The notes: a model not told the origin generated them from the letters alone. A DNA stretch of 64,000 bases from an uncultured Oscillospiraceae bacterium (GCA_947589745.1 CANQCS010000006.1:1-64000); one strand, 5' to 3'. Numbered from the stretch's first letter, positions 1 to 9,109 are shown. Program-made: numbers and translations.

Positions 1-846
1 GGGCGGCACCAGCTGCCAGCGCCCGGTGGCGTGGCTGGGGTCCACCACCACCGGCAGGTGGCTCAGCTCGTGGAGCACCGGGATGACGGACAGGTCCATG
101 GTGTTGCGGGTGGCGGTCTCGAAGGTGCGGATGCCCCGCTCGCAGAGGATCACCTGCTCATTGCCTCCGGCCATGATATACTCGGCGCTCATCAGCAGCT
201 CCTGGAGGGTGTTGGCCATGCCCCGCTTGAGGAGAACGGGCTTGCGCAGCTTGCCCAGCTGCTTGAGCAGCTCGAAGTTCTGCATGTTCCGGGCGCCCAC
301 CTGGATGATGTCGATGTCCTCGAAGAGAGGCAGGTGCTGGGCGTCCATGATCTCGGTGACGATGGGCAGGCCCGTGACCTCCCGGGCCTTAAGCAGCAGC
401 CGGATGCCCTCCTCGTGGAGGCCCTGGAAGGCGTAGGGGGAGGTGCGGGGCTTGAAGGCGCCGCCCCGGAGGACGTGGGCCCCGGCGGCCTTCACGGCCT
501 GGGCCACGCCGATGATCTGTTCCTCGTTCTCCACGGAGCAGGGACCGGCCATCACCAGGAAGTGGCCGCCGCCGATCTTGGCCCCGTTGCGCAGCTCAAT
601 GACGGTGTCCTGCTCATGGAACTTCCGGTTGGCGTTCTTGTAGGGCTCCTGGATGCGGCGGACGGTCTCGACGATATCCAAGGCCAGGATGCTCTCGATG
701 TCCACCCGGGAGGTGTCCCCCACCAGGCCCACGATGGTGTGGTTGGCGCCCACGGACATGTGGGTCTCCAGGCCCATGCTGTGCAGCCAGTTGTCGAACA
801 GCTCCACCTGCTGCCTGTCCGCGTCTTTTCTCAGAATGACGATCAT
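1..846 (-). CDS. aroF: DAHP synthase, type I-beta, C-terminus cut by window edge
   Basis: 3-Deoxy-7-phosphoheptulonate synthase, the first shikimate-pathway step (PEP plus erythrose 4-phosphate), cytosolic. The ATG at 846 opens 282 codons that run off the left edge; family members are about 340 residues, so roughly 55 are missing. Residues 1-70 form the ferredoxin-like regulatory domain of the Thermotoga-type enzyme. The TIM barrel follows, with AGPCSVE at 100-106 (metal-ligand Cys103), KPRTSP at 132-137, LLKRGM at 205-210, CERG at 235-238 and DPSHATG at 269-275. The regulatory domain is known in this family to bind Tyr or Phe. Upstream lies a Phe/Tyr-rich leader peptide and a terminator, so control is probably both allosteric and by attenuation. 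The Shine-Dalgarno is AGGAG, about 10 bases before the ATG. Confidence 0.95.
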   Translation of the reverse strand, partial: MIVILRKDADRQQVELFDNWLHSMGLETHMSVGANHTIVGLVGDTSRVDIESILALDIVETVRRIQEPYKNANRKFHEQDTVIELRNGAKIGGGHFLVMAGPCSVENEEQIIGVAQAVKAAGAHVLRGGAFKPRTSPYAFQGLHEEGIRLLLKAREVTGLPIVTEIMDAQHLPLFEDIDIIQVGARNMQNFELLKQLGKLRKPVLLKRGMANTLQELLMSAEYIMAGGNEQVILCERGIRTFETATRNTMDLSVIPVLHELSHLPVVVDPSHATGRWQLVPP

Positions 847-881
847 AGTAAAGATCTCCTATCACAGATTTTTTGGTAAAA

Positions 882-913
882 GAAAAAGCCTTACAGCCGT
901 TTCGCTGTAAGAC
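882..913 (-). terminator. Attenuator terminator of aroF leader
   Basis: A 10-bp stem (913-904 with 897-888, one G-T pair) with a 6-base loop is followed on the minus strand by TTTTTCTTTT. It lies between the leader peptide and aroF, so it would stop transcription before aroF unless an alternative fold forms. Confidence 0.8.
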
Positions 914-963
914 CTTGAATGGATCTCTTGGGGCTCCACCATTTCGCCGCAGCAAAACAAACC

Positions 964-1023
964 TTATCTACTTGTGTAGATAAAGTAAAAATAAAAGGAA
1001 GCGGCGAAAGTGACAGACTTCAT
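964..1023 (-). CDS. Phe/Tyr-rich leader peptide of aroF (attenuator)
   Basis: A 19-codon reading frame, MKSVTFAASFYFYFIYTSR, with Shine-Dalgarno GAGGGA 7 bases before its ATG. Codons 10-16 include three Phe and three Tyr codons in a row of seven, as expected for a peptide whose translation reports charged tRNA-Phe and tRNA-Tyr. A 9-base segment over codons 5-8 (TTTCGCCGC) is perfectly complementary to GCGGCGAAA at 942-950. The adjoining TTTTGCTG can instead pair with CAGCGAAA in the 5' arm of the terminator. This gives the classical competing protector, antiterminator and terminator folds: ribosomes stalled at the Phe/Tyr run would mask the first segment and free the antiterminator. The reading frame and pairings are seen directly; regulation is inferred. 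Confidence 0.8.
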   Translation of the reverse strand: MKSVTFAASFYFYFIYTSR

Positions 1024-1053
1024 AACAGTTCCCTCGATCCCAAAACTGGGCGT

Positions 1054-1082
1054 ATTATAACACGCTTCTCCCCAGGATGCAA
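1054..1082 (-). promoter_or_regulatory. Sigma-A promoter of aroF leader
   Basis: TTGCAT (1082-1077), 17-bp spacer, TATAAT (1059-1054) on the minus strand. The start of transcription would fall near 1047, about 25 bases before the leader peptide ATG. Confidence 0.8.
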
Positions 1083-1135
1083 GAGGGAAAATCAGAAAAA
1101 AGGCGCAAAATATCGCATTTATTTCGCGCTGGCCG

Positions 1136-1171
1136 CAAAAAAGCCCGGCCGGACCGCGATCCAGCCGGGCT
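1136..1171 (-). terminator. Terminator after ftsH
   Basis: GC-rich hairpin with arms 1164-1170 and 1143-1149 (GCCCGGC/GCCGGGC, extended inward), followed on the minus strand by six T. It lies 24 bases past the ftsH stop codon. Confidence 0.85.
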
Positions 1172-1194
1172 CAGATGCAGAATAGGCGGTATCC

Positions 1195-3282
1195 TTATGC
1201 CTGGGGCGTCCCCCCGGAGGGGCCCTCCCCGGCGTTCTCCCCGCTGTCCCTGTTCTCCTTCCCCTCCTCCGGCAGGGCGGCGGGCATGGGGATGGGGTCG
1301 TTGGAGATGCTGATGTGCCGGGCGGGGGCCTCGATGGACTCGTCCCGCTGGGCGGGCACGCCGTAGTAGTCCGCCTGGTCCGGGTCCCGGCCCTCCAAAA
1401 TGGCCATCATCTGGCCGCCGGTGATGGTTTCCTTCTCAAAGAGGTAGGAGGCGATGGCGTCCAGCATGGCCCGGTTCTGCCGCAGCAGCTCCATGGCCTC
1501 GTCGTGGCAGCGCTGGAGGATAGCGACCACCTCCCGGTCGGCGGCGGCGAAGGTCTCCTGGGCGCAGTTCATGCTGTAGCCGCCGTCCAGGTACTGGGTG
1601 TTCAGGGCGCCCAGGGCCATCATGCCGAACTTGTCGCTCATGCCGAAGCGGGCCACCAGGTTCCGGGCCATCTCCGTGGCCCGCTCGATGTCGTTGGCCG
1701 CGCCGGAGGTCTGGGTGTTGAACACCAGCTCCTCGGCGCACCGGCCCGCCACCAGGGTGCGGATCTCGGTGAGGATATCCTCCTTGCTCATGAGGAACTT
1801 CTCCTCCTCCGGCAGGTGGAGGGTGTAGCCCAGGGCCCCCTCGGTGTGGGGCACAATGGTGATCTTGGTGACGGGCTGGGCGTTCTTCTGCTTGGCGGCG
1901 GTGAGGGCGTGGCCCACCTCGTGGTAGGCGATGATCCGCTTCTCCTGCTCGGTGATGACGGTGCCCTTCTTCTCCGCGCCGGCGATGACCGTCTCGAAAG
2001 AGGCCAGCAGGTCCTCCTGGTTCACGGCGAAGCGGCCGTGGCGCACCGCCCGCAGGGCGGCCTCGTTGACCGTGTTGGCCAGATCCGCGCCCACGCAGCC
2101 CGCGGTGGCCTGGGCCACCTTGTTGAGGTCCACGTCCTCCGCCAGCTTGATCTTCCGGGTGTGGACCTGGAGGGTGGCCAGACGGCCGGCCAGGTTGGGC
2201 CTATCCACTGTGATGCGCCGGTCGAACCGTCCGGGGCGCAGCAGGGCCTTGTCCAGCACCTCCGGCCGGTTGGTGGCGGCCAAGACGATGATGCCCTTGC
2301 TGGGGTCGAAGCCGTCCATCTCCGCCAGGAGCTGGTTCAACGTCTGCTCCCGCTCGTCGTTGCCGCCGAAGCGGGTGTCGCGGGTCTTGCCGATGGCGTC
2401 GATCTCGTCGATGAAGATGATGCAGGGGGCCACCTTGGCCGCCTCCTGAAAGAGGTCCCTTACGCGGCTGGCGCCAACACCCACGAACATCTCCACGAAC
2501 CCGGAGCCGGAGATGGAGAAAAACGGCACTCCCGCCTCCCCGGCCACGGCCTTGGCCAGCAGGGTCTTGCCGGTACCGGGGGAGCCCACCAGCAGCGCGC
2601 CCTTGGGCAGCTTGGCGCCGATGGCGGTGTACTTGCCGGGGTTGTGGAGGAAGTCGATGATCTCCACCAGGGACTCCTTGGCCTCGTCCTGGCCGGCCAC
2701 GTCGGCGAAAGTGACGCCGGTGGTCTTCTCCATGTAGACCTTGGCGTTGCTCTTGCCCACGCTGCCGATGCCGCCCATGCCGCCGCCCTTCTTGGCCATC
2801 AGGTTCCAGAAGAGCATCAGCCCGCCCACCATGATGACCACGGGCAGGATATAGGCCAGCATGAACTCCAGGATGGGGGACATCTGGGCCTCATAGGGCC
2901 GGGTGAACTCCACATCGTGCTCCGCCAGCCACACCTCAAAGTCGTGGTCCACATTGCTGAGCTGGGGGGTAAAGAGGGTGAAGTTGTCGCTGTAGGTGTT
3001 GCCGTCCTCGTCGGTGTAGACGTAGCCCTTCACCGGGGTGATCTCCAGGACGCCCTCGCTGGTGAAGATCACCTTCTGGACCTTGCCCTCCTCCACCATG
3101 TCATAGAACTCGCTGTACAGGATCTCATGGGTGGTGGACGCCACGGCGTTCTGCCGGCTCATGGCGGAGAGGTAGTTGAAGATCACCGTCAGTCCCACGG
3201 CCCAGGCCAGCAGGATCAGAAAGCCGTTGAAATTTTTCTTGTTCTTGTCGTTATTGGAATTTTTATTCCTGTTATCACTCAC
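1195..3282 (-). CDS. ftsH: ATP-dependent membrane zinc metalloprotease FtsH
   Basis: Membrane-anchored AAA+ protease that degrades misfolded and short-lived regulatory membrane and cytosolic proteins. It has 695 residues from a GTG start at 3282, with GGAGG 9 bases upstream. Transmembrane segments lie near 20-40 and 137-158, with the extracytoplasmic domain between them. The AAA+ module has Walker A GSPGTGKT (233-240), Walker B IIFIDE (289-293 region) and the second region of homology near 337-355 with [10 protein letters not shown]. The zinc protease motif is HEVGH (454-458). The last 60 residues are an acidic, Gly/Pro-rich tail beyond the conserved domain. It is divergently transcribed from rlmB with its own promoter and has its own terminator. 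Confidence 0.97.
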   Translation of the reverse strand: MSDNRNKNSNNDKNKKNFNGFLILLAWAVGLTVIFNYLSAMSRQNAVASTTHEILYSEFYDMVEEGKVQKVIFTSEGVLEITPVKGYVYTDEDGNTYSDNFTLFTPQLSNVDHDFEVWLAEHDVEFTRPYEAQMSPILEFMLAYILPVVIMVGGLMLFWNLMAKKGGGMGGIGSVGKSNAKVYMEKTTGVTFADVAGQDEAKESLVEIIDFLHNPGKYTAIGAKLPKGALLVGSPGTGKTLLAKAVAGEAGVPFFSISGSGFVEMFVGVGASRVRDLFQEAAKVAPCIIFIDEIDAIGKTRDTRFGGNDEREQTLNQLLAEMDGFDPSKGIIVLAATNRPEVLDKALLRPGRFDRRITVDRPNLAGRLATLQVHTRKIKLAEDVDLNKVAQATAGCVGADLANTVNEAALRAVRHGRFAVNQEDLLASFETVIAGAEKKGTVITEQEKRIIAYHEVGHALTAAKQKNAQPVTKITIVPHTEGALGYTLHLPEEEKFLMSKEDILTEIRTLVAGRCAEELVFNTQTSGAANDIERATEMARNLVARFGMSDKFGMMALGALNTQYLDGGYSMNCAQETFAAADREVVAILQRCHDEAMELLRQNRAMLDAIASYLFEKETITGGQMMAILEGRDPDQADYYGVPAQRDESIEAPARHISISNDPIPMPAALPEEGKENRDSGENAGEGPSGGTPQA

Positions 3283-3304
3283 GACAGTTGTCCTCCTATT
3301 CCAA

Positions 3305-3323
3305 CGGAGCCCCTACGGCTCCG
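3305..3323. promoter_or_regulatory. Hairpin in ftsH 5' leader
   Basis: CGGAGCC and GGCTCCG flank a 5-base loop in the transcribed ftsH leader, between promoter and Shine-Dalgarno. There is no T-tract, so it is probably an mRNA structure and not a terminator. Function unknown. Confidence 0.4.
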
Positions 3324-3339
3324 CGTATCTCTCATTTGC

Positions 3340-3368
3340 ATAGTACCACAAAACCCGTTCCGCCACAA
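3340..3368 (-). promoter_or_regulatory. Promoter of ftsH
   Basis: TTGTGG (3368-3363), 17-bp spacer, TACTAT (3345-3340) on the minus strand. Confidence 0.6.
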
Positions 3369-3410
3369 GAACTGCGTGTAGATTTTCTGTGAAATTTCTG
3401 TGAATACCCC

Positions 3411-3439
3411 TTTTCCAAACGGATGAGCTGTGCTATAAT
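3411..3439 (+). promoter_or_regulatory. Extended -10 promoter of rlmB operon
   Basis: TGCTATAAT (3431-3439) is an extended -10 element. The -35 position (3411-3416, TTTTCC) is weak. It lies 133 bases before the rlmB start. Confidence 0.65.
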
Positions 3440-3571
3440 ATCATAGAAATATTATGATGTGACCATATTGTTTGCCGCCGGACGGCTTTTCTCTCTCCGG
3501 TCCGGCGGTAAAACCTGTATGCCCCGCGCATATGCGGCTGTTGCCCATAATAGGCGCGGAAGGAGTTTTTT

Positions 3572-4369
3572 ATGATGACGAAGGATCGCCAGGAGCGCCC
3601 CCAGGACGAGGGCCTCATCGAGGGCCGCAACGCGGTGACGGAGGCTCTCCGTGCCGGGACGCCCATCGACAAGCTCTATATCGCCAAGGGGGAGACGGAC
3701 CACACCCTCGCCCGCATCGCCGCCCAGGCCCGGAAGGCCGGGGTCGTGGTGGTGGAGGCGGACCGGCGGAAGCTGGACGCCATGAGCGCCACCCACAGCC
3801 ACCAGGGCGTCATCGCCGTGGCCGCCGCCCAGGCCTACGCCACGGTGGACGACATCCTCCAGGCCGCGGCGGACCGGGGGGAGCCGCCCCTGGTGGTGGT
3901 CTGCGACGAGATCAGCGACCCCCACAACCTGGGGGCCATCATCCGCACCGCCGAGTGCGCCGGGGCCCACGGCGTCATCATCCCCAAGCGCCGCAGCGCC
4001 GGGCTCACTGCCGTGGTGGCCAAGACCAGCGCCGGCGCGGTGAGCTACCTGCCGGTGGCCAGGGTGCCCAATATCCCCGCCCTGCTCAAGGAGCTGAAGC
4101 AGCGGGGCCTCTGGGTCTTCGGCACCGCCGCCGAGGGGGACGTGTCCCTCTACCGCGCGCAGCTCACCTCCCCCGCCGCCGTGGTCATCGGCAGCGAGGG
4201 GGACGGCATGGGCCGCCTGGTCCGCGAAAACTGCGACTTTCTGGTCAGCATCCCCATGAAGGGGCGCATCTCCTCCCTCAACGCCTCCGCCGCGGCAGCG
4301 GTGCTGCTGTACGAGGCTCTTCGGCAGAGGGGGCTTGACGCCGAAAACCCGCGCCCCCGATTTGGATGA
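3572..4369 (+). CDS. rlmB: 23S rRNA 2'-O-methyltransferase, SpoU/TrmH family (RlmB)
   Basis: S-adenosylmethionine-dependent RNA ribose methyltransferase of the trefoil-knot (SPOUT) class, 265 residues, the normal length. The N-terminal substrate-binding domain begins IEGRNAVTEAL (16-26). The catalytic domain carries motif 1 SDPHNLGAIIRTAE (115-128), motif 2 IGSEGDGM (206-213) and motif 3 IPMKGRISSLNAS (227-239), with the invariant Asn, Arg and Glu present. GGAAGGAG precedes two adjacent ATGs (3572 and 3575). The stop overlaps the first ATG of the next reading frame, so the two are probably cotranscribed. It could be another TrmH-family enzyme, since rRNA and tRNA targets are hard to separate by sequence. 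Confidence 0.9.
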   Translation: MMTKDRQERPQDEGLIEGRNAVTEALRAGTPIDKLYIAKGETDHTLARIAAQARKAGVVVVEADRRKLDAMSATHSHQGVIAVAAAQAYATVDDILQAAADRGEPPLVVVCDEISDPHNLGAIIRTAECAGAHGVIIPKRRSAGLTAVVAKTSAGAVSYLPVARVPNIPALLKELKQRGLWVFGTAAEGDVSLYRAQLTSPAAVVIGSEGDGMGRLVRENCDFLVSIPMKGRISSLNASAAAAVLLYEALRQRGLDAENPRPRFG

Positions 4370-4383
4370 AAAGAGAGGCTGCT

Positions 4384-6759
4384 ATGACAGATAAACAGGA
4401 ACACAACCCCATAGATCCCGGTCTGTTCGACACCCAGCAGCTGCTGCGGGGTGTGGACCCGCCGCCGGAGGGGAGCTTCCGGCTGGAGGACATTCTGGCG
4501 GAGTATGCCAGTGACAGCCCCCAGCCCGCCGCTCCCGCCCCGGAGGCCCCGCCGGAGTCCGTGCCGGAGTCCGTGCCGGAGGAGCGGCCCCCCGTTCCCT
4601 CCGGCGAAGGGGCCGCCCCCCTGCCGCCGCCGGACGGCGATTTCTGGGACGGGCTCTTCGCCGTGGCGGAAGAGGAGGAGCCTTCGCCGGACGATCCCAC
4701 CCGGGAATTTCCGCCTGGGAAGAAGCGCCCCCCGAAGGAGAGCAAGGCGAAGTCCCAGAAGAGGCCCCCCGCCAAGCGGGAGCCGCCGCCGGAGCCCGCG
4801 CCAAAGCCGGAGCCGGTCCCCAAGGAGGAACCCCCGCGCCGTCAGGAGCCGCCCACTCCCCAGCCGGCCGGCCGCCGGGAGGCCCCGGCGGAGCCGTCCC
4901 CGTCCGGGACGGAGGCGGCATCCTCTGCTCCCCAGCCGGAGCTCCCCCCGGAGGAAGCGGAGGAGGACGCCCCCCTGTCCATGGAGGACATCGTCGCCAA
5001 CACCGTGGACGCGGTGAAGGAGCAGCAGGCGAAGCGGCAGGCCCAGTTCCTCAAACAGCTGGAGAAGATCCGCAAAAAGGCCAGCCGCGCCGCGCCCAAG
5101 AGCCGCCCGGTGGAGCAGCGCCCCCTGCCGGAGACGCCGGAGGACGAGCCCCCGCCCAGCGAGGCGGCCAACTGGAACAAGCGGCGGTACCGGGAGTGCC
5201 GCAGGAGCCTTGTCTGGGCCGTGCCGCTGCTGATCCTGCTGTGGATGCCCTGGGTGTTGGGCCAGCTGGGCACAGAGGTGCCCTTCTTCAGCGAGAGCTC
5301 TGACAACGCCGCCCTCTGCGTCCTGGTCCCCCAGGCCGCGCTGTGCATCCTCTGCTGGCCGGTGTTCCGCTCCGCCATGGAGGGGCTTCTGGAGCGGAGC
5401 TGGACCGCCTGCGCCTCGGCGCTGCTGGCCACCATCGCCACGCTTCTGGACGAGATGACCCTGCTGCTCCTGCCCCAGCGCTCCGAAGTGGCCCCCCTGG
5501 GCGGGGTGGCCGCGGCGCTGGTGGTGTTCTCCCTGTGGGGCCTCACCGAGTACCACAGGGGCATGGCGGAGACCTTCCGCACCGCCGCCATGGGCGCCCC
5601 CAGCCGTCTGGTGGACTGCTGTGACGCGGGGATCGCCAAGGGGTCCGGCGGGCTCCGGGGCTTTTACGCCCGGGTGAATATGGAGGACACCGGGGCCCAG
5701 TGGCAGCGGCTGCTGCTGCCGGTGCTGGCGGGGGCGTCGGCGGTGTTCGCCGTCCTGGCCTCCATCGGCCAGGGGCGGGCCCAGGACCTGCTGTGGTGCT
5801 GGTCCGCCATTCTGTGCGCCTCCTCCTCCCTGGCCTTCCCCCTGGTGTTCTGCGTGCCCTTCGGCCGCCTGGCCGCACGGCTGGCCCGGAACGGCGCCGC
5901 CGTGGCCGGACAGTACGGCGCGGCCATGCTGGCCTCCGACCACCGCCTGGTGGTGACGGACAGCGACCTCTTCCCCATGGGCGCGGCGTCCCTCAGCGGC
6001 ATGAAGCTCTACGGCGAGGAGCGGGAACACGCCATCGCCTACGCCGCCACGCTGCTGGTCCAGGGCGGCGGCCTGCTGGGCCGGCTGTTCGAGGACTTGT
6101 GCCACAGCGAGGACATCGAGTACGAGCCCCTGGAGCACTTCCACGTCCACGACGACAGCGGCGTCAGCGGCATGATCCACGGCGAGACCGTCCTGGTGGG
6201 TACCGCGGCCTTCATGCGCCACATGGCGGTGCGCCTGCCCGCCTCCCTGCCCGGCAAGACCCCCGTGTGCCTGGCGGTGGACGGGGAGCTGACGGCGGTG
6301 TTCGCGGTGAAGTACACCGCCTCCGACACGGTGAGTACCGCCCTCAACGCCCTCAAGCGCAACAGCCTCCAGCTGATCCTGGCGGTCCGGGACGGCAACG
6401 TCACCTCCAAGCTCCTCCGAACCCGCTTTGGCGTGGACGGCGGCGCGGTGATGCCAGAGCTCAGCGAGCGCCTCTCCCTCTCCGACCCGGAGCGGGAGGC
6501 CGGCGGCCCCAACGGGCTCCTGTACCGGGACGGCCTTCTGCCCTTCGTCTCCCTGGCGGCCGGAAGCCGCCGCCTGTGCCAGACGGTGCAGGTGGGGAAC
6601 CTGCTCTCCATCCTGGGCAGCGTCTCCGGCGTGCTGCTGGGGTTCTACCTGACCTTCATGGGCAGCTACAACGTGCTGACCCCGGTGCTGGTGCTCACCT
6701 ATCTGCTGCTGTGGGTGGTGCCCATCCTCCCCATGGTGTGGGGCGTGGACAAACTGTAG
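4384..6759 (+). CDS. Membrane protein resembling a degenerate P-type ATPase with Pro-rich N-terminus
   Basis: 791 residues from ATG 4384, preferred over 4366 because GAGAGG lies 5 bases upstream. About 210 residues of Pro/Glu/Ala-rich, presumably disordered sequence precede a positively charged stretch and several membrane segments; the last pair lies at the extreme C-terminus. The central part follows the order of P1-type ATPases: a hydrophobic pair ending near VFCVPFGRLAARLARNG, then ASDHRLVVTDSDLF where the phosphorylated DKTGT loop should be, then a nucleotide-domain-like region. The first Asp may be kept, but KTGT is lost and I found no GDGxND hinge motif. Ion pumping is therefore unlikely. 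It is probably cotranscribed with rlmB. Family recognition is by eye, so function stays open. Confidence 0.6.
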   Translation: MTDKQEHNPIDPGLFDTQQLLRGVDPPPEGSFRLEDILAEYASDSPQPAAPAPEAPPESVPESVPEERPPVPSGEGAAPLPPPDGDFWDGLFAVAEEEEPSPDDPTREFPPGKKRPPKESKAKSQKRPPAKREPPPEPAPKPEPVPKEEPPRRQEPPTPQPAGRREAPAEPSPSGTEAASSAPQPELPPEEAEEDAPLSMEDIVANTVDAVKEQQAKRQAQFLKQLEKIRKKASRAAPKSRPVEQRPLPETPEDEPPPSEAANWNKRRYRECRRSLVWAVPLLILLWMPWVLGQLGTEVPFFSESSDNAALCVLVPQAALCILCWPVFRSAMEGLLERSWTACASALLATIATLLDEMTLLLLPQRSEVAPLGGVAAALVVFSLWGLTEYHRGMAETFRTAAMGAPSRLVDCCDAGIAKGSGGLRGFYARVNMEDTGAQWQRLLLPVLAGASAVFAVLASIGQGRAQDLLWCWSAILCASSSLAFPLVFCVPFGRLAARLARNGAAVAGQYGAAMLASDHRLVVTDSDLFPMGAASLSGMKLYGEEREHAIAYAATLLVQGGGLLGRLFEDLCHSEDIEYEPLEHFHVHDDSGVSGMIHGETVLVGTAAFMRHMAVRLPASLPGKTPVCLAVDGELTAVFAVKYTASDTVSTALNALKRNSLQLILAVRDGNVTSKLLRTRFGVDGGAVMPELSERLSLSDPEREAGGPNGLLYRDGLLPFVSLAAGSRRLCQTVQVGNLLSILGSVSGVLLGFYLTFMGSYNVLTPVLVLTYLLLWVVPILPMVWGVDKL

Positions 6760-6852
6760 CGGCGACGCTCCCACGGCATTGCCGTATTTGCCAAAAAAGA
6801 ATGATACTTTTTGGCATATTTGTCTAAAATCTATCGGAACAGAAAATTTCAG

Positions 6853-6881
6853 TTGTGCTGGAATCAAAAACGTTATATAAT
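6853..6881 (+). promoter_or_regulatory. Promoter of EF-G-like gene
   Basis: TTGTGC (6853-6858), 17-bp spacer, TATAAT (6876-6881). Confidence 0.75.
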
Positions 6882-6945
6882 TGATTTGTTGAGCATCGTT
6901 ACCTCAAAACGGAACTAGATAAATGGAAAAGGAGACAAAAAGTCT

Positions 6946-9000
6946 ATGGACATTCGCAACATTTGCCTGCTGGGCCACAGCGGCAGCGGTAAGACCACCC
7001 TGGCCGAGAGCATGCTCTACGTGACCGGCGCCATCGACCGCATGGGCCGCACCGTGGACGGCAACACCACCTGCGATTACGACGCGGAGGAGGTCAAGCG
7101 CCAGATCTCGATTTCTCTGGCCATGGCCCCTGTGGTATATAACGGCTGCAAGATCAACGTACTGGACGCCCCCGGCGCCTTCGACTTCGTGGGCGAGGTC
7201 ATGTCCGCCCTCCGGGCGGCCGACGCCGCGGTGCTGGTCTGCTCCGCCAAGGACGGCGTGTCCGTGGGCCTGGAGAAGGCCTGGAAATACTGCGCCGAGC
7301 GCAACCTGCCCCGGTTCATCTACGTGTCCAAGACCGACGAGGACAACGCCGACTACGCCGCCACCCTGGAGGCCCTCCGGGCCAAGTTCGGCACCGGCAT
7401 CGCCCCCGTCGCGGCTCCCGCTCCCGACAACTCCTGCGTGGTGGACCTGGTGCTGAACAAGGCCTACCAGATGGGCAAGGGCGGCAAGCGCACCGAGGTG
7501 CCCGTCCCCGCCGGCATGGCCGCCGAGGTGGAGAGCCTCCGCGCCGAGCTGATGGAGTCCGCCGCCGGCACCGATGAGGAGCTGATGGAGAAGTTCTTCG
7601 AGGAGATGGAGCTCAGCGCCGAGGACACCGCCAAGGGCATCAGCATCGGCGTCAAGGACGCCAGCCTGGTCCCCGTGGTGTGCGGCTCCGCCCTCACCGG
7701 CCTGGGCACCGGCGTGCTGCTCCAGACCATCGTGGACCTGGTCCCCGCCCCCACCGATATGCCCGCTGAGGCCGCCACCGACGAGTCCGGCGAGGAGAAG
7801 ATCGAGATTGCCCGGGACCCCAACGGCCCCACCGCCGCCATCGTCTTCAAGACCATCTCCGACCAGTACGGCAAGTACTCCCTGGTGAAGGTCGTCTCCG
7901 GCAAGATCACCGGCGACATGACCCTCTACAACACCGGCACCGGCAAGTCCGAGAAGCTGGGCCGCCTCTACACCCTCCGGGGCAAGAAGACCGAGGAGGT
8001 CAAGGAGATCGCCTGCGGCGACATCGGCGCCATCGCCAAGATGGACAGGCTCAAGACCGGCGACACCCTCTGCGACGCCAAGCGCATCGTGAAGCTGGCC
8101 CCCGTGCCCTTCTCCGAGCCCTGCTTCTCCCGCGCCATCGCCCCCAAGACCCGCGGTCAGGATGAGAAGGTGGGCACCGGCCTGGTGCGCCTGAACGAGG
8201 AAGATCCCTCCTTCTCCGTGGTCAACAACGCCGAGACCCACCAGGTGGTGGTTTCCGGCGCCGGCGACATCCAGATCGACGTGCTGGTCAGCAAGCTGAA
8301 GAGCCGCTTCGGCGTGGAGGCGGAGCTGGATACTCCCCGGGTCGCCTACCGCGAGAAGATCCGCAAGAAGGTCCGCAAGCAGGGCCGCCATAAGAAGCAG
8401 ACCGGCGGCAGCGGCCAGTTCGGCGATGTCCACATCGTTTTCGAGCCCCAGGACGAGAGCGAGGATATGATCTTCGCCGAGGAGGTCTTCGGCGGCAGCG
8501 TGCCCAAGAACTTCTTCCCCGCCGTCGAGAAGGGCCTCCGCGAGGCCTGCGTCCACGGCGTGCTGGCCGGCTATCCCGTGGTGTTCCTGAAGGCCACCCT
8601 GGTGGACGGCTCCTATCACCCCGTTGACTCCTCCGAGATCGCCTTCAAGACCGCCGCCCAGCTGGCCTACAAGGCCGCCCTGCCCGAGGCGTCCCCGGTC
8701 CTGCTGGAGCCCATCGGCGAGCTGAAGGTCACCATCCCCGACAGCTACATGGGCGATATCATCGGCGACCTGAACAAGCGCCGCGGCCGCGTCATGGGCA
8801 TGAACCCCACCGGCGACGGCGACCAGGTGGTGGAGGCCGAGGTCCCCATGGCCGAGATGATGACCTACGCCATCGACCTGCGCTCCATGAGCCAGTCCCG
8901 CGGCTCTTTCACGTTCCACTTCGTGCGCTACGAGGAGTGCCCGCCCATGGCCCAGGAGAAGGCTATTGCCGAGGCCAAGGCTCTGGCCGAGGCCGAGTAA
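6946..9000 (+). CDS. Elongation factor G paralogue
   Basis: Translational GTPase with the full EF-G domain order over 684 residues. G1 is GHSGSGKT (10-17) instead of the usual GHVDHGKT. G3 is DAPGAFDF (74-81), where canonical EF-G has DTPGHVDF, so the catalytic His is replaced by Ala. G4 is SKTD (128-131) instead of NKMD. Domains II to V follow, including the RGR loop near NKRRGRVMGM and the C-terminal RSMSQSRGSF. These changes place it in the EF-G-like branch, distinct from the housekeeping fusA product. Its role may be in stress, ribosome recycling or a non-GTPase function. It has its own promoter and a strong terminator. GGAGA lies about 9 bases before the ATG. Confidence 0.9.
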   Translation: MDIRNICLLGHSGSGKTTLAESMLYVTGAIDRMGRTVDGNTTCDYDAEEVKRQISISLAMAPVVYNGCKINVLDAPGAFDFVGEVMSALRAADAAVLVCSAKDGVSVGLEKAWKYCAERNLPRFIYVSKTDEDNADYAATLEALRAKFGTGIAPVAAPAPDNSCVVDLVLNKAYQMGKGGKRTEVPVPAGMAAEVESLRAELMESAAGTDEELMEKFFEEMELSAEDTAKGISIGVKDASLVPVVCGSALTGLGTGVLLQTIVDLVPAPTDMPAEAATDESGEEKIEIARDPNGPTAAIVFKTISDQYGKYSLVKVVSGKITGDMTLYNTGTGKSEKLGRLYTLRGKKTEEVKEIACGDIGAIAKMDRLKTGDTLCDAKRIVKLAPVPFSEPCFSRAIAPKTRGQDEKVGTGLVRLNEEDPSFSVVNNAETHQVVVSGAGDIQIDVLVSKLKSRFGVEAELDTPRVAYREKIRKKVRKQGRHKKQTGGSGQFGDVHIVFEPQDESEDMIFAEEVFGGSVPKNFFPAVEKGLREACVHGVLAGYPVVFLKATLVDGSYHPVDSSEIAFKTAAQLAYKAALPEASPVLLEPIGELKVTIPDSYMGDIIGDLNKRRGRVMGMNPTGDGDQVVEAEVPMAEMMTYAIDLRSMSQSRGSFTFHFVRYEECPPMAQEKAIAEAKALAEAE

Positions 9001-9013
9001 CCGATTTACCGAA

Positions 9014-9046
9014 ATCTCCCACGGCCAGCGCCGTGGGAGATTTTTT
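9014..9046 (+). terminator. Terminator after EF-G-like gene
   Basis: A 12-bp perfect stem (9014-9025 with 9030-9041), loop CAGC, then six T. Confidence 0.95.
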
Positions 9047-9109
9047 GCGTAATATCCCTCTTTTCTGTCGGACACCGCCGGACAGCAAAACCGGCATTGG
9101 AGGTTGTCT

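Noticed and set aside
31..879. Long plus-strand reading frame opposite aroF
   Set aside because: Antisense shadow of a clear DAHP synthase; high GC makes long mirror frames. The same holds for long frames opposite ftsH, the P-type-like gene, the phosphatases and the CIS genes.
4150..6867. 905-codon minus-strand frame opposite the P-type-like gene
   Set aside because: His/Gly/Gln/Ala-rich composition with no family pattern; the plus strand has membrane helices, ribosome site and operon context.
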